DNA of 41,682 bases, taken from NCBI GenBank assembly GCA_028875245.1, contig JAPPEU010000078.1:1-41682 (forward strand). The letters are read 5' to 3'. The position numbers were made by a program, and so were the translations under genes. The notes beneath the pieces are model-generated. The model saw only the letters and a list, made by a program, of their open reading frames with translations, ran no database searches and had not been told where the DNA came from. The stretch is from Chloroflexota bacterium. GTDB lineage: Bacteria; Chloroflexota; Anaerolineae; Aggregatilineales; Phototrophicaceae. Shown here in pieces: positions 16,200-24,612 of this stretch (positions within the stretch are counted from its first letter, which is position 1; every line of letters starts with the position of its first letter).

Positions 16200-16682
16200 T
16201 CAGTCTTCTTTTCGCTCTGTTTCCTCCAATATTTTCACAAAGTCTATGTGATGTACGGACGGCATTTGAAATGATAACATGGTGACGCCTTCTAGATTCG
16301 TCAGCGCGAAATCACCCATGTTGATAATATCCATTCCCAATAACACATCGCAACCCTCTAGAACGCCTTCTAGTACCTCGACGCCAACAACCTGAACCCT
16401 GTTGGGCAACCCAAGATTTACGAAGTACTTGGACACGAGTTTACTGCCTTGTGCATGGTAAACCTTGGCCGTTCCTTCGGGCAGAAGTTCGAGTTTTGTG
16501 GCAACTTCTTGTGAAATCACGCTTGCGGTAGCCCCCGTATCCCAAAGGGCATTGAATTCTAACAACGGGGGTGCAATGACATTCTCTTGGGGCAACCACG
16601 CGGCCGATACATAGCACGAGGTTTCTGGCCTGTTACTTAGTCTGCCATAATTCGCTGTGAAGCAGTGTATGCCCTCCATCAT
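16200..16682 (-). CDS. retropepsin-like aspartic protease
   Basis: A 160-residue single-domain aspartic protease of the clan AA (retroviral) fold. The catalytic triplet is Asp48-Thr49-Gly50 in FNALWDTGATASVIS, followed by the second hydrophobic-Gly element DVLLGMDIINMG near residues 119-130 that completes the psi loop. Such proteases act as dimers. There is no signal peptide. Its ATG overlaps the stop of the upstream DUF5678-like gene by four bases (ATGA), so the two are translationally coupled. The pair is noticeably less GC-rich than its neighbours, suggesting transfer. The last ~20 residues are rich in charged residues. The cellular substrate is unknown; cleavage of the partner is one idea. 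Confidence 0.82.
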   Translation of the reverse strand: MMEGIHCFTANYGRLSNRPETSCYVSAAWLPQENVIAPPLLEFNALWDTGATASVISQEVATKLELLPEGTAKVYHAQGSKLVSKYFVNLGLPNRVQVVGVEVLEGVLEGCDVLLGMDIINMGDFALTNLEGVTMLSFQMPSVHHIDFVKILEETERKED

Positions 16683-16930
16683 TCGAAGCTTGCAATGCCG
16701 GGGGTGGATATGATGACATTGAGCGAATCTGGGTCTTTGCTGATTGCTTGCATCAAAACGGTGCCTTTCTCGTGAGCGACGTACACAGTGTTCGCAGCCT
16801 GCAAATAGTCATCGAATACCCCGAGCACGTCGTCGCCCTTAATCGCAACGAATTTTCCATCGTTGTTCTTGGCCAAATCCTCTCGGATTTTGAGGTAATG
16901 CTCATACTCTTTCTTTAGTGGCGTATTCAT
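16679..16930 (-). CDS. DUF5678-like small protein, partner of the retropepsin
   Basis: An 83-residue protein with the pattern EYEHYLKIREDLAKN, GKFVAIKGDDVLGVFDDY, then AANTVYVAHEKGTVLMQAI, resembling DUF5678: a helix followed by a small beta sheet in which GKFVAIKGDDVLGV is the signature. Identification is from memory of the family. It is the first gene of a two-gene operon whose second gene encodes the retropepsin, joined by an ATGA overlap. ATG 16930 is preceded on its strand by AGAGGG at usable distance, and a good promoter lies 54 bases upstream. Known biology of the pair is scant. Confidence 0.65.
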   Translation of the reverse strand: MNTPLKKEYEHYLKIREDLAKNNDGKFVAIKGDDVLGVFDDYLQAANTVYVAHEKGTVLMQAISKDPDSLNVIISTPGIASFE

Positions 16931-16983
16931 CTGGGCTACCCTCTCTCCCTTCTACCTATATTGTATTCCAACCTGAGATACCA

Positions 16984-17012
16984 CCTATATCCAATTTTAC
17001 AGGTTGTGTCAA
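16984..17012 (-). promoter_or_regulatory. promoter of the DUF5678-retropepsin operon
   Basis: On the minus strand TTGACA (17012-17007) and TATAGG (16989-16984) are 17 bases apart. A start near 16977 would leave a leader of about 47 bases before ATG 16930. Confidence 0.65.
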
Positions 17013-17161
17013 GGAATCGATATAAATGTGGACCATGCAGCGGGCACTTTGGTATATAAGCCACTTCTGTTTTCAGTGCGAAGAAACCATGTACACGGAA
17101 TTGCCCGCTCCGGGCAGGGGCTCGGACTGTGGCAACGCTCCCACTATGTTAAACTGAAAGT

Positions 17162-20100
17162 ATGAAAACCACAACCCAACCCTTCACCAACAGGCGCTAC
17201 CTTGACGCCATCGTCGACCATGTCGTCATCTTCGATGGCGCCATGGGCACCAGCATCCAATCCTACGATCTCAACAAATTCGATTTCGGCGGCCAGCAGT
17301 ATCAAGACTGCATCGACTACCTCGTCATCACCCGCCCCGATATCATCCGCGAGATTCACGAGTCCTTCCTGCGCGTCGGCGCCGAAGCCATCGAGACCAA
17401 CACCTTCCGCGCGAACCGCCGCACCCTCGCTGAGCATGGCCTGGGCGGGCGCACGCTGGAGATTAACCGCGCCGCCGCCCGCATCGCTCGCGCCGCCTGT
17501 GATCAAGCGGAAGCCGAAACCGGCATCGCCCGCTTCGTCGCCGGCAGCATGGGCCCCAGCGGCATGCTGCCCTCCGGCGACGACCCGGAGCTCAGCGATA
17601 TCACCTTCGACGAGCTCGCCGATCTCTTCGGCGAACAGGCGCGCGGTTTGGTCGAAGGCGGCGCGGACCTGCTGCTGCTTGAAACGGGGCAGGACATCCT
17701 TGAAGTCAAAGCGGCTGTGCACGGCATCAACCGCGTCTTTGCCGACGGCGGCCTTCGCATCCCGCTGCAAGCGCAAATCACGCTTGATGTGAGCGGGCGC
17801 ATGCTCTTCGGCACCGATATCGCCGGCGCCCTCGCGACGCTTGAAGCGCTGCCCATCGACCTGCTCGGCTTGAACTGCTCCACCGGCCCGGAATATATGC
17901 GCCAGCCGATTCAGTACCTGGTTGAGCGCTCGCCTTTTCCCATCAGCGTCTTGCCCAACGCCGGCTTGCCCATCAATGTCGATGGCGAGGCGGTCTATCC
18001 CATGAAGCCCGGTCCCTTCAGCGACATGGTCAGCGAATTCACCCGTTGGGGCGTCAACGCCGTCGGCGGCTGCTGCGGCACGACGCCCGAGCACATCGCC
18101 CGGCTTTATCAAGCGGTTCACGGGCACAGTTACCAAGAAGCGCGCGCGCGGAAGAAAACCAGGCGAGCGCCGCTGAAGCGCCGGGTCATGCAGGAGCCGC
18201 AAGCCTCCAGCGGCATGACCGCGACCCGCATGCTGCAAAACCCCGGCCCCACCCTCATCGGCGAGCGCGTCAACAGCCAGGGCAGCCGGGTAGTCAAACG
18301 CCTCCTGCTAGAAGACGATTACGATCGCATCGTCGAGATCGCGGTAGGGCAGGTGGAGCGTGGCGCCCACATGCTGGATGTCTGCGTCGCCCTGACCGAG
18401 CGCGATGATGAAAAAGCGCAGATGGAAAAGCTGATCAAGAAGCTGTCGCTGGCGGTCGAAGTCCCGCTCATCATCGATACCACCGAAGCCGATGTCGCCG
18501 AAGCCGCCCTCGCCCTCTACCCCGGCCGCGGCATCGTCAATGGCAACAACCTGGAAAACGGCCGCGAACGCATCGACCAGATCCTGCCCATCGCTGCCAA
18601 GCATGGCGCTGCCGTGCTCTCCATGACCATCGACGAAGCCGGCATGGCCCACAGCCGCGGGAAAAAACTGGAAATCGCCCAGCGCATCAGCGATATCGCC
18701 ATCAGCGAATACGGCATGTCAAGAGAAGACCTCATCTTCGACACGCTGACCTTTCCGCTGACCACCGGCCAGGAGGAGCTGCGCGAGGACGCCGTCGAAA
18801 CCATCGAAGGCATCCGCCTGATCAAAGCGCGCGTCCCCGGCGTCATGACCGCCCTCGGCGTCAGCAACGTCAGCTTCGGCGTCGGCCGCGCCGCCCGCGG
18901 TGTGCTCAACAGCGTCTTCCTCTATCACGCGGTCAAAGCCGGCCTCGATATGGCCATCGTCAATCCCGCCCATATCACACCCTACTTCGAAATCCCCGAC
19001 GAGCAGCGGAAAGTCGCCGAAGACCTGATCTTCAACAGCGACGCTGATGCGCTGCCCCGCTTCATCCAATACTTCGAGCAGAATGAAGTTCAAATCGCCG
19101 GCGCCGAAGATATCGACCCCACCGCCGAAATGACGAGCGAAGAAGCCCTGCACTGGCAGATCGTGCATCGCAAGAAAGAGGGCGTCGAAGCCCTGATTGA
19201 CGATGTCCTGACGCGCATGGACGCGGTGGCGGCCCTCAATACCGTCCTGCTGCCGGCCATGAAAGAGGTCGGCGACAAATTCGGCGCGGGCGAACTCATC
19301 CTGCCATTCGTCCTGGGTTCGGCCGAAGTGATGAAGAAGTCGGTCGCTTATCTCGAAGGTTTCATGGAGAAGATCGAAGGCGCCAGCAAAGGCGTCGTCG
19401 TGCTCGCCACTGTATACGGCGATGTGCACGATATCGGCAAAAACCTGGTCAAGACCATCCTCAGCAACAACGGCTACACCGTGCACGATCTGGGCAAGCA
19501 GGTGCCCGCCAACACCATCATCGATAAGGCGCTGGAATTCAAAGCCGACGCCATCGGCCTCTCCGCGCTGCTCGTCAGCACCTCCAAGCAGATGCCGCTG
19601 ATCGTCAATGAACTCGCCCGGCGCGATCTGCGCATTCCCGTGCTCGTCGGCGGCGCCGCCATCAACCGCCGCTTCGGCCGCCGCATCCTCTTCCTCGATG
19701 AATCGCAAGAACCCTATGACGCCGGCGTCTTTTACTGCAAGGACGCCTTCGAGGGCCTGGCCGTCGTCGATCAGCTGCTGGACGCCGAACGCCATGAACA
19801 GTTCCTCGATGAAGTCATAGACGAAGCCTACGCCGAAGTTGAGCGCGCCCCGCGCCGCCGCCGCGCGCGCAAAAGCAGCCGAGAGAAGACCGTCCCTGAC
19901 GCGCCCGATATCCCGTCCCCGCCCTTCTGGGGGAGGCGCGTCGTGCAATCCATGCCGTTGGAGATCGTGCTCCAGCACCTGCACAAGCCGGAACTCTTCC
20001 GCCTCTCCTGGGGCGCAAAAAACACCCAAGGCGCGGAATGGCAGCGGCTCGAAGCCGAATTCGAAGCACGGCTCCTGCGCATGGGGGTAGACGCCAAACG

Positions 20101-20725
20101 ACAAAAAACCTTGCAGCCGCAGGCGGTCTACGCCTACCTGCCCGCCAACAGCGACGGCGATGCTCTGATCGTCTGGGAGGCCGACGCCTACGCTGCAACC
20201 GGCGCCAAACGCGAAGCCGCCCGCTTCAGCTTCCCGCGCCAAACCGACGGCGAGCGACTTTGCATCAGCGATTACTTCGCTTCAATCGACGGCCAGCGAA
20301 CCGATACGCTCGTATTGCAGACGGTCACCGTCGGCGCCGCTGCCAGCGAAGAAATCGAGCGCCTGCAATCAGCGGACGAATACAGCGAAGCCTATTTCTT
20401 CCATGGTCTCGCCGTGCAAGCGGCCGAAGCGACCGCCAACTACCTGACCCACATCGTCCAGGGCCAACTCGGCATCTCGGCCGGGCGCGGCAAACGTTAC
20501 AGCTGGGGCTATCCGGCTTGCCCGGAACTGGCCGATCACGAGATCGTCCTGGGCCTGCTGCCACAACTCGCGACCGAGCTGGGCATGTCCCTCACCGCCT
20601 CCTGGCAATGGGTGCCGGAGCAGAGCACCGCCGCCCTCTTCACCCACCATCCCGATGCCAAATACTACAGCGTCGGGGACATCGACCGGGTGGGGCAGAT
20701 ATTGGGCGAATCCAGCGCCGGCTAG
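17162..20725 (+). CDS. metH: cobalamin-dependent methionine synthase
   Basis: A 1187-residue four-module enzyme that moves a methyl group to homocysteine through cobalamin. Module 1 (about 1-330) is the homocysteine domain with zinc ligands in GLNCSTGP (near 239) and GGCCGTTPEH (near 303-304). Module 2 (about 355-615) is the pterin domain (GERVNSQGSR; Asn569 in GVSNVSFG). Module 3 is the B12 domain, with cap (about 640-745) and DVHDIGKN giving the lower ligand His756. A basic linker (ERAPRRRRARKSS) leads to module 4, the reactivation domain, which keeps RGKRYSWGYPACPE. In the pterin domain two positions usually Asn (D-x-N, D-P-N) read Cys408 and Leu529. No cobalamin or SAM riboswitch is recognised upstream; the ribosome site is weak. 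Confidence 0.95.
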   Translation: MKTTTQPFTNRRYLDAIVDHVVIFDGAMGTSIQSYDLNKFDFGGQQYQDCIDYLVITRPDIIREIHESFLRVGAEAIETNTFRANRRTLAEHGLGGRTLEINRAAARIARAACDQAEAETGIARFVAGSMGPSGMLPSGDDPELSDITFDELADLFGEQARGLVEGGADLLLLETGQDILEVKAAVHGINRVFADGGLRIPLQAQITLDVSGRMLFGTDIAGALATLEALPIDLLGLNCSTGPEYMRQPIQYLVERSPFPISVLPNAGLPINVDGEAVYPMKPGPFSDMVSEFTRWGVNAVGGCCGTTPEHIARLYQAVHGHSYQEARARKKTRRAPLKRRVMQEPQASSGMTATRMLQNPGPTLIGERVNSQGSRVVKRLLLEDDYDRIVEIAVGQVERGAHMLDVCVALTERDDEKAQMEKLIKKLSLAVEVPLIIDTTEADVAEAALALYPGRGIVNGNNLENGRERIDQILPIAAKHGAAVLSMTIDEAGMAHSRGKKLEIAQRISDIAISEYGMSREDLIFDTLTFPLTTGQEELREDAVETIEGIRLIKARVPGVMTALGVSNVSFGVGRAARGVLNSVFLYHAVKAGLDMAIVNPAHITPYFEIPDEQRKVAEDLIFNSDADALPRFIQYFEQNEVQIAGAEDIDPTAEMTSEEALHWQIVHRKKEGVEALIDDVLTRMDAVAALNTVLLPAMKEVGDKFGAGELILPFVLGSAEVMKKSVAYLEGFMEKIEGASKGVVVLATVYGDVHDIGKNLVKTILSNNGYTVHDLGKQVPANTIIDKALEFKADAIGLSALLVSTSKQMPLIVNELARRDLRIPVLVGGAAINRRFGRRILFLDESQEPYDAGVFYCKDAFEGLAVVDQLLDAERHEQFLDEVIDEAYAEVERAPRRRRARKSSREKTVPDAPDIPSPPFWGRRVVQSMPLEIVLQHLHKPELFRLSWGAKNTQGAEWQRLEAEFEARLLRMGVDAKRQKTLQPQAVYAYLPANSDGDALIVWEADAYAATGAKREAARFSFPRQTDGERLCISDYFASIDGQRTDTLVLQTVTVGAAASEEIERLQSADEYSEAYFFHGLAVQAAEATANYLTHIVQGQLGISAGRGKRYSWGYPACPELADHEIVLGLLPQLATELGMSLTASWQWVPEQSTAALFTHHPDAKYYSVGDIDRVGQILGESSAG

Positions 20726-20757
20726 CGCTAGTCAAAACTGGCCGCCAACTGATGCGC

Positions 20758-20763
20758 TATAAT
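20758..20763 (+). promoter_or_regulatory. possible -10 box (TATAAT)
   Basis: A perfect TATAAT 37 bases before the next start. Seventeen bases further upstream only AAACTG is found, a poor -35. It suggests that the small membrane protein has its own promoter apart from metH. Confidence 0.4.
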
Positions 20764-20800
20764 CCCAAGACTTGAGCATGCAAAAGGACTGGACAATCCC

Positions 20801-21124
20801 ATGACCTACACACTCAATCGCATCGGCTTCCTCTCCGCCGTCAAGATCGCCGCGCTCGTCTCAGCCGCTGCCGCCGTCCTGCCCATCCTCCTGCTCATCG
20901 CCCTCAACGGCATCTTCAAACTCATTCCCGTCGACATCCCACCCGATGTGCTTGCCCCCATCCTGGCGCAGATCGCGCTCTGGTCGGCCATCGCCGGCGG
21001 CGTCTCCACCGCTCTCACCGTCTCCATCTACAACGTCTGCGCGCCCTTCATCGGCGGCATCACCGTGGAACTCAAAGCCCACCAGCCCCCGCGCAAAGCG
21101 AAAGAAGACGTCGACATTGTCTGA
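20801..21124 (+). CDS. small membrane protein with two to three hydrophobic segments
   Basis: A 107-residue protein. Hydrophobic stretches are ALVSAAAAVLPILLLIALNGIF (about 18-39) and ILAQIALWSAIAGGVSTALTVSIYNV (about 54-80), followed by a hydrophilic tail rich in Lys and acidic residues. The layout resembles small bacterial membrane proteins of the DUF3566 kind, with a central glycine-rich second helix, but the match is not firm. ATG 20801 is preceded by AAAAGGACTGG at rather long distance. It lies 75 bases after metH and 70 before a PhyH gene; no functional link to either is evident. Confidence 0.65.
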   Translation: MTYTLNRIGFLSAVKIAALVSAAAAVLPILLLIALNGIFKLIPVDIPPDVLAPILAQIALWSAIAGGVSTALTVSIYNVCAPFIGGITVELKAHQPPRKAKEDVDIV

Positions 21125-21146
21125 AAGCCATCATCTAGTCTACAAT
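21117..21146 (+). promoter_or_regulatory. possible promoter of the second PhyH gene
   Basis: TTGTCT (21117-21122) and TACAAT (21141-21146) are 18 bases apart. A start near 21153 would lie 42 bases before ATG 21195. The -35 box overlaps the end of the previous gene. Confidence 0.4.
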
Positions 21147-21194
21147 TTGGCCTGTGCTGCCCCCGCTGCGATTAATTGATTTTTGAGGCAGGAA

Positions 21195-21968
21195 ATGATT
21201 ACAGATCTGCGGAAAGAATACGACGAAAAAGGTTATGTCATCGTCCGTGAGGCCATTGATGCCGGGCTCGCCCGCGAAACCGCCGCGCACGTGCACTGGC
21301 TGGCCGAGCGCAATCCCGACATTCGCCCGGAAAAGTTCGGGCACAACATGCTGGTGAGCGACCCCTTTATGCACCGCCTCGTCAGCGATGAGCGCCTGGT
21401 CGATATCGTCGAGCAATTCCTCGGATCGAACATCGCCATGTGGGCGGCGCATTATATCGCCAAGCCGCCGCGCCACGGGCAGAAAGTCCTCTGGCATCAG
21501 GACGGCAGCTATTGGCCGCTTGAGCCGATGGAAGTGACCACCATCTGGCTGGCCGCCACCGAGTCGACGCGCGAGAATGGCTGCATGCGCCTGCTGCCCG
21601 GCACGCAAAACAACCGCCTGCTATCGCGCCGCGAGATGATTGATGTCAAAGATGGCAAGAATGTGCTCGAATCCGGCATTCATCCGTCCCAGATTGACGA
21701 TTCGCAGGTCATCGACCTGGAGCTGGCGCCTGGTGATGTCTCGGTGCACAACCCGCGCATCATCCACAGCTCCGAGCCCAACACCTCCGATAAATGGCGC
21801 ATCGGCCTCACCCTGCGCTACATCCCGACATCCACCCGCGTCATGCGCGAAAATCATCCCTCCATCCTCGTCCGCGGGCGGCCCGATCCAGCCAACGAAA
21901 ACGAATACGCCGCGAGACCGGTCTACGATCCCGCCATGCACATGCCCTTCCGCGGGGTGGGGGCTTAG
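21195..21968 (+). CDS. phytanoyl-CoA dioxygenase (PhyH) family protein
   Basis: A 257-residue Fe(II)/2-oxoglutarate-dependent oxygenase. The metal site is His101-Gln-Asp103 (LWHQDGSYW) and distal His191 (NPRIIHSSEPNTS), with an Arg in the next strand (KWRIGLTLRY) for 2-oxoglutarate. The motif spacing is classic for the family, so this is a canonical member, unlike the more diverged one at 6248. TTG 21183 is in frame; AGGAA just ahead of ATG 21195 supports the later start. A sulfatase follows on the same strand, so oxygenation then desulfation of a common substrate is possible but unproven. Confidence 0.88.
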   Translation: MITDLRKEYDEKGYVIVREAIDAGLARETAAHVHWLAERNPDIRPEKFGHNMLVSDPFMHRLVSDERLVDIVEQFLGSNIAMWAAHYIAKPPRHGQKVLWHQDGSYWPLEPMEVTTIWLAATESTRENGCMRLLPGTQNNRLLSRREMIDVKDGKNVLESGIHPSQIDDSQVIDLELAPGDVSVHNPRIIHSSEPNTSDKWRIGLTLRYIPTSTRVMRENHPSILVRGRPDPANENEYAARPVYDPAMHMPFRGVGA

Positions 21969-22026
21969 ATTCTTGCCCGAACAGAAGTAAGTAGCGCCGA
22001 GATAATAATGCGGAAAAAACGGACCG

Positions 22027-22126
22027 TGCAGGGGCGTCTGACGGTCAGTGTCTACGCGACCTGCTGAGACGCCCGGCGCATTATATTCCAATTACAAGCG
22101 GGCGTTTCGCCGAAACGCCCCTACAG
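22027..22126. repeat. paired-hairpin element carrying the 20-base loop word
   Basis: Left end TGCAGGGGCGTCT pairs with AGACGCCC, with CGGTCAGTGTCTACGCGACC at 22042-22061 in the loop. The right hairpin is GGGCGTTTCGCCGAAACGCC ending CCTACAG. It occupies most of the gap between the PhyH gene and the sulfatase gene. Confidence 0.8.
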
Positions 22127-22153
22127 TGTGAACATATCCTAGGAACTCTCGCC

Positions 22154-23455
22154 ATGCCCAAGCCCAACATCCTCTACATTCACTCGCATGACACGGGCCG
22201 CTACCTGCAGCCCTACGGCCACGCTATCCCGACGCCCAACTTGCAGCGCTTGGCCGAGCGGGGCCTGCTCTTCCGCCGCGCTTACTGCGCCGCCCCCACC
22301 TGCTCGCCCAGCCGCGCCGCCTTGCTCACCGGCCAATCGCCACACAGCGCCGGCATGCTCGGCCTGGCCAATCGCGGCTTCCGCCTGCGCGATTTCAGCC
22401 AGCACATCATTCACAGCTTGAAAGCGGTCGGTTACCGCTCCGCCCTGGCCGGCATCCAGCATCTTTCGGGGGCGCGCTTCTACGGTGGCGCGGCCGATAT
22501 CGGCTATGACCGCGTCTTGACCGAAGACCGGCCGCAAGCGCATCTCGCCGCCGCTGATTTCATCCGCTCAATGCCCGCCGAGCCCTTTTGGCTGACGGTC
22601 GGCTTCTTCGAAAACCACCGCGAATTCCCCACCGAGCACGATGTGGATCCGGCCTATGTCAACCCGCCAGTCGGCCTGCCCGATACGCCGCGCGTGCGGC
22701 AAGATATGGCGAACTATATCGCTATGGCGAAGATCCTCGACGACAAGATCGGCCATGTGCTGCGCGCCCTCGACGAAACAGGCCTGCGCGAAAACACGCT
22801 CATCATCTACACCACCGACCACGGCATCGCCTTCCCGGGCATGAAATGCAGCCTGACCGACGCCGGCATCGGCGTGGCGCTCATTATGCAAGGCGCCGGT
22901 CTTTTCAGCGGCGGCCAAGTCATCGACGCCATGGTCAGCCATATCGATATCTTCCCGACGCTCTGCGACCTGCTGTCGATAGAGCCGCCCGCCTGGCTGC
23001 AGGGGCATTCGATCCTGCCCTTGCTGCGCGGCCAAGCGGCTTCCATCCGCGACGAAGTCTTCGCCGAAGTCAGCTACCACGCCGCTTACGAACCCAAACG
23101 CGCCGTCCGCACTGAGCGCTACAAATACATACGCCGCTACGATGGTCGACCTGCGCCGACGCTCTCCAATATCGACGATGGCCCGGCCAAATCCGAGTGG
23201 ATGGACGCCGGCTATGCGGGGCAGGCGGTCGCGCCTGAGCAGCTCTACGACACCATCTTCGATCCCGGCGAGAGCAACAATCTCATCGACAGCGCCGCGC
23301 AGGCCGACGTGCTCAAGGAGATGCGCGCTCGTCTTGATCGCTGGATGCGCGATACCGATGACCCGCTGCTGCATGGGCCCGTGCTGGCGCCGCCCGAAGC
23401 CGAATTGAATGACCCCGCCGGCCTCTCGCCCCGCGATCCGTACATAACAGCGTAG
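22154..23455 (+). CDS. type I sulfatase (arylsulfatase/alkaline phosphatase superfamily)
   Basis: A 433-residue sulfatase. The N-terminal metal site is in PNILYIHSHDTGRYL, and the active-site signature is Cys50-Ser-Pro-Ser-Arg54 within APTCSPSRAALLTG; the cysteine would become formylglycine. Further metal-site residues are in TTDHGIAF (near residues 218-225). There is no signal peptide, so the substrate would be cytoplasmic unless export occurs otherwise. Start ATG 22154 has AGGA nine bases upstream. The family hydrolyses sulfate esters of sugars, lipids or aromatics; the exact substrate is unknown. No formylglycine-generating or maturase gene is in the window. A methyltransferase gene follows after 36 bases. 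Confidence 0.9.
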   Translation: MPKPNILYIHSHDTGRYLQPYGHAIPTPNLQRLAERGLLFRRAYCAAPTCSPSRAALLTGQSPHSAGMLGLANRGFRLRDFSQHIIHSLKAVGYRSALAGIQHLSGARFYGGAADIGYDRVLTEDRPQAHLAAADFIRSMPAEPFWLTVGFFENHREFPTEHDVDPAYVNPPVGLPDTPRVRQDMANYIAMAKILDDKIGHVLRALDETGLRENTLIIYTTDHGIAFPGMKCSLTDAGIGVALIMQGAGLFSGGQVIDAMVSHIDIFPTLCDLLSIEPPAWLQGHSILPLLRGQAASIRDEVFAEVSYHAAYEPKRAVRTERYKYIRRYDGRPAPTLSNIDDGPAKSEWMDAGYAGQAVAPEQLYDTIFDPGESNNLIDSAAQADVLKEMRARLDRWMRDTDDPLLHGPVLAPPEAELNDPAGLSPRDPYITA

Positions 23456-23491
23456 GCGCGGCCCAAGGCTCGCCCGCAATGGAAGTCCGCC

Positions 23492-24175
23492 ATGACCGAC
23501 CTGCTCCAAAATCAAATCGAATACTACCGCGCCCGCGCCCCCGAATATGACGACTGGTTCTATCGCCGCGGCCGTTATGACCTGGGCGAGGCGCACAGCC
23601 GTCAATGGCGGCGCGAAGCCGGGCAGGCGCGCGAACAATTGCGCAGCGCCGCCAACTTCGAACATATCCTTGAAATGGCGCCCGGCACCGGCATCTGGAC
23701 GGCCGAACTCATCCAGATCGGCGCCCGCGTCACCGCCCTCGACGCCTCGCCCGAGATGATCAATATCAACCACGCCAAGCTGCTCTCAAACAAGGTCGAC
23801 TATCAACTTGCCGATCTCTTCCAATATCAGCCGGCGCGCCGCTACGACATGGTTTTCTTCGGCTTCTGGCTGTCTCACGTGCCGGCGGACAAGCTCTCCG
23901 GCTTCCTCAATACGGTCCATGCCGCGCTCAAGCCGGGCGGGCGCCTCTTCTTCATCGACTCGCGCGCGGTTGATCTATCCAGAAATCGCACCGGGACAGC
24001 GGACCTCGGGGCCGATCAGCAACGGCGCGTCCTCAATGACGGACGTCAGTTCGATATCGTCAAAATCTATTACGACCCCGCCGAGCTGACCGAGACCTTG
24101 CGCGCCCATGGCTTCGATATCGTGGTCAAAACTACCGGCGATTTTTTCATCTACGCCGATGGCGTGAAGCTGTAG
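23492..24175 (+). CDS. class I SAM-dependent methyltransferase
   Basis: A 227-residue Rossmann-fold methyltransferase. Motif I is HILEMAPGTGIWTAEL (about 54-69), motif II ARVTALDASPEMI with Asp as ribose ligand, and the post-I region YDMVFFGFWLSHVP followed by LKPGGRLFFIDS. The opening Q-I-E-Y-Y-R-A-R-A-P-E-Y-D is typical of UbiE/COQ5-like small-molecule methyltransferases. ATG 23492 follows GGAAG by six bases. It closes the PhyH-sulfatase-methyltransferase run and may belong to the same transcript, the gap being 36 bases. Substrate not predictable. Confidence 0.88.
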   Translation: MTDLLQNQIEYYRARAPEYDDWFYRRGRYDLGEAHSRQWRREAGQAREQLRSAANFEHILEMAPGTGIWTAELIQIGARVTALDASPEMININHAKLLSNKVDYQLADLFQYQPARRYDMVFFGFWLSHVPADKLSGFLNTVHAALKPGGRLFFIDSRAVDLSRNRTGTADLGADQQRRVLNDGRQFDIVKIYYDPAELTETLRAHGFDIVVKTTGDFFIYADGVKL

Positions 24176-24270
24176 TGGATGAGGGCAATCGCGCATAATA
24201 TAATTTGCCCACAGCCCCTCGTGAGTCACAACGCGGCTCACACAAAATAATGAACCCGCGAAATGGGATT

Positions 24271-24370
24271 CTGTAGGGGCGAGCCATTGGGTCGCGCAGA
24301 CACTGACCGCCGGTCGCCCGTGCTTGTGATAGTGCGTACTTTAGGGCGGACTCGCCGAGTCGCCCCTGTT
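24271..24370. repeat. paired-hairpin element with an inverted copy of the 20-base word
   Basis: Left end CTGTAGGGGCGAGCCATTGG, right end GTCGCCCCTG. At 24290-24309 lies GGTCGCGCAGACACTGACCG, the reverse complement of the 20-base word with one mismatch, here flanked by a direct repeat of GGTCGC. Confidence 0.75.
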
Positions 24371-24516
24371 GACGTTGCGGGCAGTCAACCCCACCCCCGG
24401 CCCCCTCCCGCCATTTCTATGGCGGGCATCCGACGAGTCAGGGAGGGGAGCAACGACGCGCCGAGATGCAAGGTGTTTTGCGTGGGCGGCGGCATTGTCG
24501 CGCGTGTGTCTACAGA
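24343..24516 (+). repeat. C-rich interspersed repeat, copy 1
   Basis: From TAGGGCGGACTCG through GACGTTGCGGGCAGTCAACC, a C-rich stretch, GAGTCAGGGAGGGGAGC and CGCCGAGATGCAAGGTG to GTGTGTCTACA. The second copy is 30320-30473. This copy has an extra small hairpin (GCCAT-TTCT-ATGGC) in the C-rich part. Confidence 0.75.
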
Positions 24517-24556
24517 CTTCGCTATGATTGAAGACGTAATTCAGTAGGTTCATCAA
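24510..24556 (+). repeat. 46-base interspersed repeat, copy 2 (inverted)
   Basis: CTACAGACTTCGCTATGATT followed by GAAGACGTAATTCAGTAGGT and TCATCAA is the reverse complement of the copy at 10763 with a few substitutions. It begins where the C-rich repeat ends. Confidence 0.75.
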
Positions 24557-24612
24557 AAACGAGTACACAGAGGGCACGGCGAAAGATCCCTATTCTTATC
24601 GTCCAACATGCC

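Larger units (their letters stand above)
24176..24612. other. 437-base gap made almost wholly of repeats
   Basis: Contains a paired-hairpin element with an inverted 20-base word (24271-24370), a C-rich repeat of about 150 bases (to 24516), a 47-base repeat (24510-24556) and a CACAGAG fragment (24564-24582). The remaining bases at either end show no feature. An open frame of 94 codons on the plus strand is repeat sequence only. Confidence 0.75.

Noticed and set aside
16931..17161. Cobalamin or SAM riboswitch ahead of metH
   Set aside because: No B12-box or SAM-I type conserved core is visible; only a short GCCCG/CGGGC hairpin near 17103-17115.
24263..24547. 94-codon open frame on the plus strand
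   Set aside because: It consists of four repeat types joined together; no conserved protein features.
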